Shown: in pieces, positions 52,409 to 62,198 of the stretch | Position numbering within the stretch: the first letter of the stretch is position 1 | How the letters are laid out: every line of letters begins with the position of its first letter | DNA from: Acanthosepion pharaonis | Lineage: Eukaryota > Mollusca > Cephalopoda > Sepiida > Sepiidae | Direction of reading: 5' to 3' | Length of the DNA: 64,000 nt | Assembly: GCA_903632075.3 (NCBI GenBank) | Contig: CAHIKZ030004282.1 | Location: forward strand, 2,199,130 to 2,263,129 | Position numbers and translations under genes: made by a program | The notes under the pieces: model-generated | The model's input: the letters and a program-made list of their open reading frames with translations, nothing else | Database searches by the model: none | Told to the model about the DNA's origin: nothing

Positions 52409-54455
52409 TTAGGGTTGCCCTTCAGGATAGAACATGGCTGGGGTGAGGACACCCACAGCTTGTCCCATTGAGCCAGTCCTCATCTCAAAATCGAGCGAGT
52501 CATCCTGGGACAAGCCGCCGATGTCCGAAGGATAAGTTAATTTAAGGGCTCTATACAGGGAAGGGTGAACAAAAACCGGGACCCTCCCTTTAGTTTTTCT
52601 TTGTTTCGTCTAAATCTTCCTCAATAAGAACGGCAGCTGGGGGCACCACTTTTAGAGACGACTTTGCCTCCTCAATCATGCCCCAAATCTCCCGCGTTCC
52701 CGGGCCAGTTCTGACCACGGTTAACAGGGTTCGGGCCTTCTTGAAGTTTTCCGGCCTTTCCACATCCACCCCATTGATGTGCCGGAAGTTCCATAATTTT
52801 TTTAAGGGCCTCGGGTTTTCGTTTGCCTGAAGACCCTTTCCGCCTGTTCCCAGGATACGCGGCAGACGTCTTCCCCTGGGAGATATGGAGGTTCACCTTC
52901 TTTTTTTTTTTTTCGGTGACAGATTGCGACTCAGGGCTTCTCACTCTTTTTTTTGGGAGTGGGAACGGGTGTCATGTTGGGGGAGTGGTGGAGGGGGTCA
53001 TGCCCGAAGGCGTTCTTACAGGTGAAGGTTTGGCAGAAAGATGAGGTTTAGTCGGAGAGTTTGATAGAGATTTGGGTGGAGGAGGTTTTAAAAAATCTTT
53101 TTTAGATGAAGTGGGGAAGACGGGGCAGAGGATAGGGGCCCGGTGCCCCTGACGATTTTTTTCATCTCTTGCCCGCTTTGCTTGTAATTTCTCCTTCAGT
53201 TTCTTAATATCCAAAATCTTTTGCCAACTTGGCTCATTTAATTTTTGTGCATGGTTGCCGTTCTTTTCATATGACATCAGAGGCGTCGCCCTCAGCGCTG
53301 GTAGAGGAATGGGGCTGTAGGTGATGGTGTCCCTGGAGTCATGCTGGGACGGAGGAACCGCTGTTTGGCTCTTCCCCTTGCCCCTAACCACGAGGTGCCA
53401 TTCCCCCTCATCCTTCTCCTTAACCACACTAGTGGCAGGCGTCGGTTTCGGGGGCAATGTGGGCTTAGACCCAACCGAGGGACTTTGCCCATCGGTCCGC
53501 CTCGCAGCTAGACCCATTACAGGTGCCGCGGATTTTACCTTATCGGCCAAGGGGGTATTTTGGTCGCCTGTGACCGGAACTCCAGGGGCCTTCTTCCCTG
53601 GGCAGGAGGAGGAAAGGTGACCAGTCTCTCCACACCTCCAGCAAGTCGGTCGCCTACCAGTCACAATGACCGGCATTTTCCGGTCACCTAAAACCAAACA
53701 GTTGGGGACGGACTTGAAGGCCTCTTGATCCAACATGATGTCAAACGTCCATCCCCCGTTCAGATTGTCGGAGAGAGCTCCTAAAATCTGGCCGTACTGC
53801 ATAAAAAATGCAGCCAGAAGCTCTCCCGAAATTTGAGGAGGAACCTCAAAACTGCCACCCTGGTCCGCCTGCGGCCCTCATACTCGGTTCTAAGAATCAG
53901 ATCCTTAGTTATTAATTCTTTTTTGGCCATCGCCAGGCAATCTTCTGGTGTGGGCAGCAGAATGTCCCACATGAAAAATCCCCTACCTTTTATGACTCTT
54001 TGGGGTTTTATCCCCAGGGACAAAAGTGATTTAATCACAATGTCTTTTGTGGAGCGACAAATCTTTTTAGTTTTCTTGTCCACCACAAAAACGGTCACCA
54101 TTCTTTTAGCGAACATACCGAGTTCCTGGACATCATCGACGAACCCATCTTTCTTCACCAGATGGGCATAACCTTTCGCCTTGTCCAGGAAATCCGCCAT
54201 GTTCAGTATACAATTCGGAGGAGACTTCCAACAAGAGGGCGACTCCTCACTTGACTTCACTAAAGCGTCTTTAGGGGCAACATTATTCTTCGAACTTTCT
54301 CCTTTTTTGGAGGTATTTTTGTCAATTTTGGGACTATTGTCCGCTTTTGGGCTATCTCCAGCCCGCTTTTTTGCTTCATTCTCCCTTGGGTTGGCATTGT
54401 CCACCTTCCCAAAGAGGTCCTTTTTCACTTTGGCCCGACCGCCTTCGTCGGCCAT
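52409..54455 (-). pseudogene. LINE ORF1, copy 2: CCHC protein with a divergent tail (frameshifted)
   Basis: MADEGG starts at 54453-54455; an in-frame upstream ATG at 54503 would add 16 residues. The first part is open from 54503 to 53781 (KKDLFGKVDNANPRENEAKK, RRRTRVAV), then a one-A loss (CCTCAAAACTGCC, about 53847) shifts frame. The second part (53802-52972) has FFMQ/MQYGQILGALSDN, the CWRCGETGHLSSSC knuckle and Pro-rich SNSPTKPHLSAKPSPVRTPSG. The tail 53280-52460 is clearly different from copies 1 and 3. Stop TAA 52409-52411. Confidence 0.82.
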
Positions 54456-55196
54456 GCTGAAAACTTGGATACAACCACTAGCGGGTTTCTGTCGATTTAT
54501 CACACAGGGAGAGGAGTTGGGGAAAAAAAAACAAAGAAAGCCTGGATAAACCAGGAAATTTAAAGAAAATACAGCCGAACAAATAAAACACTGAAAAAAA
54601 ATAAACAGGTAAGTCTTTTTTTTTTAAAATAAAAATAAAAATGGCGCCCGAAGGCAGCCGAAAATAAAAAGAAAAACCAAAAAACTTCTCTCTTTTTTTT
54701 CCAAAAAAAAAAAATGTACAAAAATTAAAAATTAAAGTTTAGCGGCTGACGCCGCTAAAAAAATTGAATTAAAAAAATAAACTAGTAAAAATAAAAAAGG
54801 AGAAAAAGGCGACTGAAGTCGCTAAATAAAAATATAAAAAGAAATAAACAGAAAGCTTTTTTTTTTTTTTTTTTTTTTTCTAGACTGGTCTTTTTAACTA
54901 GAGAAAATAAATAAAAATATAAAAAGCAGTCGTCCGGTTTGACAAAGTCTTACCGGACTAAAAAAAGAAAAAATGTGAGCTAAGGCCCAAATACAAAACA
55001 AACAAAAAGAAATAGAAAAAATTAAAAAGAATGAAAATAAAACAATAACTTATCAGATAAAAAAGGTCCGATGCTATTCACACGAAAGTTTCTCCACAAA
55101 TTTAGGCAGCTGAAAAAGAAAACACACTCACAGAAAAAAAAGAGGGGGTAAGCAAGAAACGGTCAGAATAAAAGTCAAAACTTTCGCTCGGTTCGA
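54456..55196 (-). promoter_or_regulatory. LINE copy 2 leader (5' UTR) with four conserved hairpins
   Basis: Hairpins at 54646-54655 (GCC-TTCG-GGC, a UUCG tetraloop in the RNA), 54741-54756 (AGCGGC-GTCA-GCCGCT), 54809-54822 (GCGACT-TC-AGTCGC) and about 54930-54958 (GTCCGG/CCGGAC). Long T/A runs lie between. The leader ends in CTTTCGCTCGGTTCG immediately next to copy 3. Confidence 0.6.
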
Positions 55197-55948
55197 CAAT
55201 ATTTATTGTTATATATACAAACAAATGTGGCACATGGCCAAAAAAGGGGGATTGGGGAATGACGGTCATCTTCTGTCTTTAATCTAAAACTTAGCTAGTT
55301 ACAAACACTGACCCAAACATGCCAACAATACTCCAGTCACCAAAACATCACATTCACTCCTACCTTTCTTACTACGTCCACCATAATACCTCAGTTTCTC
55401 TATGACGTCCTACCTAGTCCCCATATATACAAATATTGTTCATGGGGGGAGGGTCATAAAATAACAAATTTCTTAAAAAATCCCCAAATGTGTATTTACA
55501 AATTGCATTAACTATTTACAATAAAACTAAACAAAACTGAGTTAGTAATAAAACCCCCACAAACTATGAATGTGGCAGAAATGTCAGTTAACCAGACGAA
55601 ATCGATGCGGGACTAAGAAAATAAGTACACATTCAAACCATCAGGCATTCACACAAACACTCACTCATTCATACACAACAACAAATACGAAAAAACACAC
55701 ACCTGAAACGAAAGGCGTCCCGCATCCACCAGAGAACCGACATCACTAACCACCTAACGAGGGAGGGGGATGGGGAATTAAACAAAAAAAAAAATAGGGA
55801 CAGAAATAAAAGGGACCAATGAGCTTACATACCCTAGCTAAGTTAAACGGGAAAAGAAAAGGAAAAACTAAATAAAACAAAAACCTAGTCTAACCTAATA
55901 ATTGGGTGGGTTGCCAAAGTTCCACCCTGTTAGGACAATATTCTGTGC
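55197..55948 (-). other. LINE copy 3 3' UTR
   Basis: Same layout as copy 2, about 752 bp, differing by a handful of homopolymer indels (for example GGGAGGGGGATGG at about 55761). Confidence 0.8.
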
Positions 55949-58900
55949 CTAACCGACATCTAAATGCCACTCAAGGTCAGCCCCTTTCACTCTACACATT
56001 CGCGCAAGATTCACCCACCTTTTGGCGAATTCTGATGATGGGAGCCGCCGCCTTTCCGTCCTAATCTTGACTTTAAGCTGATGCCTAAAGTACAAGATTA
56101 GTTGGGAAGAGGTGAACTTCTCGCCATCATAAAATCCCTTCTGTCGCGTCGTCCAAATCACGACTCGCATAACCCCTAGTAAGCAACAGAACACATAGTG
56201 TTCAGCCTTCGTCAATTGCGATACCACATTGCTACAAACAGAACTGGCTTCCAGGACAAAAACTTTCCCTGCAACATGCGAACCATGAGGCCTTCAACGA
56301 AATTGCACAACGGCACTACCGCACTGCACTGAAAAAAGGCGTGACCAATGGTCTCGACATTCCCAGTACAGCGACGACAGTTTGGATATTTCTCCAAGCC
56401 TGCTGAACAAAGTCTTTTGCCGACCCAGAGGCCCCACGAATCATCAGCCAGGTGAGTGATGCCTCATCGTTATTGAGACATTTCAACCCGGGCGCCCAAG
56501 GCCATATCGAGCGAGCCTCCTGCTTCGTAAGACCGAGCTCGTCGATCAGATCATCTTGAACGGCCCCCTAACTAACACACGATATAATGCCTTACGTGAC
56601 AACGCTTGGGCGTCGGAGAGGCCAACCGACGACCGCAAGAGGAGCTTCAAAGCGCGACGACATTCACGATAGAAGGAGCACTCGCCACGAGGAGTACGAC
56701 CGGCCTCCTCCTCGCACGAGTGCACACTTCTCAGGGATGGGAAATGTTTACGGACATCTTCTTTCCAAAAGGTGCCCACCTCATCCAAACCGCGACACAT
56801 TCGGTCGAGAAAGGTAATGCGTAGCATATATTGACGAATCTCAATGCTAGGCATTCCCAGACCGCCCTCAGAGGGATGAAGGCAACAGATCTCGCGAGAT
56901 GCCATGTGGGACTTGCCTCTCCACAAGAAAGAGAACAAGGCCTTGACTAACGATGTTAGTCGGGCACACGGGAGTGGAAGCACAGAAAGACGGTAGAGGA
57001 GTATCGGATAGATGTGGGAACCACAAACTTCCGCCCTTCCCTTCAGGGAAAGTCCCCTCCGAGACCACAGACTAGCCGCGACCTCGGCCCGCCCTGTACC
57101 TCCGACCAATTCTTTTCCAACTGGAGATCAGGACCGAACCAGACGCCGAGTATCTTGATCGGCCCATCCGTCAGAGGAAAGGTCCGGGAAGAGAAACTCC
57201 CTTCCACGCACCCAACCGCAAGCCCACAGACTTATCGCGGTTGATTTTGGCCCCTGTCACCAACTCATACCCACTGATCTGCTTACTGACTTCGTTAATC
57301 TCGGCTCTGCTCGACACAAGAACCGAAACGTCGTCAGCATAGGCAGAATACCTGGCCGAGGTGTTAGCACCAGGCAGCGAAATACCGCGTAGGACCGGAT
57401 TCGCCTTTAACTTGCGAAGGAAAGGCTCCAACGCAAGAACGTACAGCAGAGGCGATAGCGGACAACCTTGACGAATGGAGCGAGACAATACGAAAGGCTT
57501 CGATCTTACCCCATTCACTTCCACCAGCGCACCGGGGGTCGCATACAAGAGACGGATCCAGGAGCGAAAGTCGGCTCCGAAACCGGCCGCCGAAAGGACA
57601 GCCTCCAGAAATCGATGGTCAACCCTATCGAAGGCCTTGGACTGATCTAAATTGATCAGCGCGGCTTCACTGTCGACTTGTTCTAAGATCAGGCGTACCA
57701 TATGAAGGTTATCCTGAATAGTCCTGCCCTTCACAGCACAAGTCTGTTCAGGGCCAATCAGACTAGACAGGACAAGCTGCAAACGGTTGGCCAAGATCTT
57801 CGCCAAAATCTTTAAGTCAGTGTTTAACATCGTTAAAGGGCGAAAGTTCCCTAACCCATCCCCACCGTCCTTGTCCTTACGCAGCAACTTGATGACACCT
57901 CTGGTGAAGCGTTGAGGTAAAGACCCTGCCTCATCCAGTGGTTGTACATCAGTTCCAGCAAAGGCACAAAAACGTGCGACAACCTCAAGTACACTTCGTA
58001 AGGCAGACCATCTAATCCCGGAGACTTATCCAGGCCAACCTGCTTCAGCGCTTCCCAGATTTCCGACTCTGTTATGCGGCCCTCGCACCTAGCCACTTCA
58101 GCTGCCGAGAGGCAGGGAAAGTCAGCTAAATAGGCGTCGAACTGAGCAGAACTCAGACCGGGCTCCCTGGTGAAAAGCTCCTGAAAATAATCTCGAAAGA
58201 CCTCACATATGCCCGCGTTTGTAGTCACAGTCCGCTTATCCGGTAATGTGACGCACGCTATATGTCGCCTGGCCGCGTTTCGATTTTCCTCTACACGCAG
58301 TTCAGCGGCCATATTCGTTGCCTCAGAAGACATTCTTTTTAACCTAGCCCTAACTACCAGAGCTTGGTCCTTCTTGATAAGCAAGGAGGCCAACTCTGCC
58401 TTAGCTAAGACTATGTCCCCACTAACACGGGATTTCACGGCCCGATCAACTTTTTCTTCTAACGCCGTTTGCGCCGCTAATTTATCTAAATTGAGCCGAC
58501 GACTAAAGTCGGCAGCAAACGAACGAATCTTAGATTTTAATTTGCCCCACCAGGCATTTCCCACAACCGCTCCCGTCAATTCCCTCTGGATTGTTAGTAG
58601 CAGCTGGTCCCGGAAACCCTGATCACTGAAAAGCGAACAGTTCAATTTCCAGTAACCAGCCGACTTAACCTTAGGCTTATCTAAGTTTACACGGACCCGG
58701 ACAAGCCTATGGTCCGTATAAACTATATAATGGAAACTTGGACAACCTAAGAGCCCTACATCGACTCTCTAACTAAGACTCGGTCCAGGTAGCTCGCAAG
58801 CGAGCCAGGAGCCGAGGTGCCACTAGTAGTCCAAGTCCATGCTACCTCCCGAGGGTGTTCATTCCGGAACTTATCGACGAGATCAAACCCATCGATAAAG

Positions 58901-59399
58901 TCCCGAAATGGTTTCACATCCGGGTTATAAAGTACCTTTTGTGCCCTATTCGATCTATATCGGGGTCAAGGACGGCATTCCAATCCCCCGCTAAAACTAC
59001 CCGACGAGACGTCGTCAAGAACGGCGCGATCTGCCGAAACAAAGCAGGCCGCTCGGAATGGATATTGGGCGCATAAACCCCAATGAGACGAAGATGCTTC
59101 TCCTTTATGGTAACATCCAGCACGCAAAGCCTGCCCGCCGGATCCGCGAAGACAAGGGTACATGCAGCCTTCAAAGACCTGCAAACTAGCCAAGAGACAC
59201 CCCTCGAACAACCATCAAAACATGCTGAATAAAGGGCGAACCCCCTAGACAGTATGTCCTCACGATCATGAGAATTAAACCGGGTCTCTTGCAAACAACA
59301 TATATTCACCCCGAGACGCTGAAGGTCACGCAAGAGCCTCACCCTGCGAGACTCGGACCTCAGGCCCCGGGCATTCAAACTTGCTAACCAGAGAGCCAT
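55949..59399 (-). pseudogene. LINE ORF2, copy 3: endonuclease-reverse transcriptase (best preserved, still frameshifted)
   Basis: Start ATG 59397-59399, stop 55949-55951. The endonuclease frame is open for 150 residues with N9, Glu38 of QET and GDWN (138-141). A 264-codon segment (58645-57851) covers the linker to SPGLDGLPYEVY. A 238-codon segment (57887-57171) is uninterrupted from RPLTMLNTDLKI through LINLDQSKAFDRVDH (motif A Asp at about 57647), RQGCPLSPLLY, YADD (57330-57341) and GAKINRDKS. Only here is the ACCGGGGG run long enough to keep the RT frame. Breaks at about 58925, 58770, 57860, 57170, 57090 and in the C-terminus remain. Confidence 0.88.
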
Positions 59400-59410
59400 C
59401 GTGAGGCCGA

Positions 59411-61458
59411 TTAGGGTTGCCCTTCAGGATAGAACATGGCTGGGGTGAGGACACCCACAGCTCGTCCCATGGATCCCGACGCCATCTCATTTTCGACGGT
59501 ATCGTCCTGGGACAAGCCGCCGATGTCCGAAGGATAAGTTAGTTTTAATGCTCTATAAAGGGATGGGTGAACGAAAACCGGACCCTTCCCTTTAATTTTT
59601 GATTTGCTTCGTCCGAATCGGGATCTAATAAGAATGCAGCAGGGGGCACCATTTTTAGAGACTTGGGCCTCCTCAATCATGCCCCAAATCTCCCGCGTTC
59701 CCGGGCCCGTTCTGATAACTGTTAATAGGGTTTTGGCTTCTTGGGTTTTTCGGCTTTCCTCCTCTTTACTGTTTATATTTTGGAAATTCCAAAGGATTTT
59801 TAAGGGCCTTTTGGTTTTCGTTTGACCAAACACCCTTTCCGCCTGGTCAGGAAACGCGGCAGACGTCTTCCCCTGGGAAATAAGGAGGTTTCACCTTTTT
59901 CTTTTTTTCTGAAATGTTTATTGTGACTCGGGCTTGACTCTTTTTTTTTGTGGGAATGCACTGGGTTGTCGGCAGGTGAGATTTGGAGTGGTGGAAGGGG
60001 TCCACCCGAAGGTGTTCTTACAGGTGAAGGTTTGGGTGAATGTATGGGTTTAGTCGGAGAGTTAGACAATGATTTGGGTGGGCAGTTTTAAAAATCCTTT
60101 CCCTTAGATTTAGATGAAGGGGAAGACGGGGCAGAGGATAGAGGGGCCGGTGCCCCGACGATTTTTCATCTCTTCCCCGCTTTGCATCCAATTTCTCCTT
60201 TAGTTTTTTTATATCCAAAATTTTTTGCCAACTTGGCTCATTTAATTTTTGAGCAATGGTTGCCGTTCTTTCGTATGACATCAGAGGCGTCGCCCTCAGC
60301 GCTGGTAGAGGGAATGGGGCTGTAGGTGATGGTGTCCCTGGAGTCATGCTGGGACGGAGGAACCGCTGTTTGGCTCTTTCCCTTGCCCCTAACCACGAGG
60401 TGCCATTCCCCTCATCCTTCTCCTTAACCACACTAGTGGCAGGCGTCGGTTTCGGGGGCAATGTGGGCTTAGACCCAACCGAGGGACTTTGCCCATCGGT
60501 CCGCCTCGCAGCTAGACCCATTACAGGTGCCGCGGATTTTACCTTATCGGCCAGGGGGTATTTTGGTCGCCTGTGACCGGAACTCCAGGGGCCTTCTTCC
60601 CTGGGCAGGAGGAGGAAAGGTGACCAGTCTCTCCACACCTCCAGCAAGTCGGTCGCCTACCAGTCACAATGACCGGCATTTTCCGGTCACCTAAAACCAA
60701 ACAGTTGGGGACGGACTTGAAGGCCTCTTGATCAAGCATGATGTCAAACGTCCATCCCCCGTTCAGATTGTCGGAGAGAGCTCCTAAAATCTGGCCGTAC
60801 TGCATAAAAAATGCAGCCAGAAGCTCTCCCGAAATTTGAGGAGGAACCTCAAAAACTGCCACCCTGGTCCGCCTGCGGCCCTCATACTCGGTTCTAAGAA
60901 TGAGATCCTTAGTTATTAATTCTTTTTTGGCCATCGCCAGGCAATCTTCTGGTGTGGGCAGCAGAATGTCCCACATGAAAAATCCCCTACCTTTTATGAC
61001 TCTTTGGGGTTTTATCCCCAGGGACAAAAGTGATTTAATCACAATGTCTTTTGTGGAGCGACAAATCTTTTTAGTTTTCTTGTCCACCACAAAACGGTCA
61101 CCATTCTTTTAGCGAACATACTGAGTTCCTGGACATCATCGACGAACCCATCTTTCTTCACCAGATGGGCATAACCTTTCGCCTTGTCCAGGAAATCCGC
61201 CATGTTCAGTATACAGTTCGGAGGAGACTTCCAACAAGAGGGCGACTCCTCACTTGACTTCACTAAAGCGTCTTTAGGGGCAACATTATTCTTCGAACTT
61301 TCTCCTTTTCTGGAGGTATTTTTGTCAATTTTGGGACTATTGTCCGCTTTTGGGCTATCTCCAGCCCGCTTTTTTGCTTCATTCTCCCTTGGGTTGGCAT
61401 TGTCCACCTTCCCAAAGAGGTCCTTTTTCACTTTGGCCCGACCGCCTTCGTCGGCCAT
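59411..61458 (-). pseudogene. LINE ORF1, copy 3: CCHC protein (frameshifted)
   Basis: MADEGG starts at 61456-61458; stop TAA 59411-59413. Open pieces: 61458-61039 (N-terminus), 61090-60539 (RRM-like region to CWRCGETGHLSSSC and PGVPVTGDQNTP), 60647-60018 (Pro/Ser-rich), 60069-59800 and 59833-59411 (tail ending GVLTPAMFYPEGQP just before the ORF2 start). Breaks occur at ACCACAAAACGG (one A short, about 61090), GGCCAGGGGG (about 60552) and in the tail. It shows that ORF1 is about 680 codons and runs to 11 bases before ORF2. Confidence 0.83.
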
Positions 61459-62198
61459 GCTGAAAACTTGGATACAACCACTAGCGGGTTTTCTGTCGAT
61501 TTATCACACGGAGAGGAGTTGGGGAAAAAAAAGAAAGCCTGGATAAACCAGGAAATTTAAAGAAAATACAGCCGAACAAATAAAACACTGAAAAAAAAAT
61601 AAACAGGTAAGTCTTTTTTTTTAAAATAAAAATAAAAATGGCGCCCGAAGGCAGCCGAAAATAACAAGAAAAACCAAAAAACTTCTCTCTTTTTTTCCAA
61701 AACAAGAAATGTACAAAAAATTAAAAAATTAAAGTTTAGCGGCTGACGCCGCTAAAAAAAATTGAATTAAAAGAAAAAATAAACTAGTAAAAAAAAAAAA
61801 AAGGAGAAAGAAGGCGACTGAAGTCGCTAAATAAAATATAAAAGAAATAAACAGAAAGCTTTTTTTTTTTTTTTTTTTTTTTTCTAGACTGGTCTTTTTT
61901 AACTAGAGAAAATAAAATAAAAATAAGAAAGCAGTCGTCCGGTTTGACAAAGTCTTACCGGACTAAAAAAAGAAAAAATGTGAGCTAAGGCCCAAATACA
62001 AAACAAACAAAAAGAAATAGAAAAAATTAAAAAGAATGAAAATAAAACAATAACTTATCAGATAAAAAAGGTCCGATGCTATTCACACGAAAGTTTCTCC
62101 ACAAATTTAGGCAGCTGAAAAAAGTCACACTTCACAAAAAAAAGAGGGGGTAAGCAAGAAACGGTCAGAATAAAAGTCAAAACTTTCGCTCGGTTCGA
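61459..62198 (-). promoter_or_regulatory. LINE copy 3 leader (5' UTR)
   Basis: Same four hairpins (GCC-TTCG-GGC at 61643-61652; GCGGC..GCCGC at about 61739-61754; GCGACT..AGTCGC at about 61814; GTCCGG..CCGGAC at about 61937-61965). Homopolymer lengths differ from the other copies. Confidence 0.6.

Larger units (their letters stand above)
48189..55196 (-). mobile_element. Tx1-like LINE, full-length copy 2 of the tandem array
   Basis: The unit is 7008 bp. Sense order: leader 55196-54456, ORF1 54455-52409, ORF2 52397-48940, 3' UTR 48939-48189. Apart from the ORF1 tail (52460-53280), it is nearly identical to copy 3. Its leader end abuts the 3' terminus of copy 3 at 55196/55197, and the joining bases CTTTCGCTCGGTTCG are the same at the copy 3/copy 4 join. 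Confidence 0.92.
55197..62198 (-). mobile_element. Tx1-like LINE, full-length copy 3 of the tandem array
   Basis: The unit is 7002 bp. Sense order: leader 62198-61459, ORF1 61458-59411, ORF2 59399-55949, 3' UTR 55948-55197. It retains the longest intact stretch of RT. In the ORF1 tail it resembles copy 1 rather than copy 2, while its 3' UTR and leader resemble copy 2. Confidence 0.92.

Noticed and set aside
54606..54616. Perfect splice donor CAGGTAAGT in each LINE leader
   Set aside because: It lies on the + strand, antisense to the element, with no matching acceptor or exon. It is noted only because it recurs in the copies.
55182..55197. TCGGTTCGA at the LINE joins as a tRNA gene target
   Set aside because: It resembles a T-arm (GGTTCGA) but there is no surrounding tRNA sequence, and the other two join types lack it.
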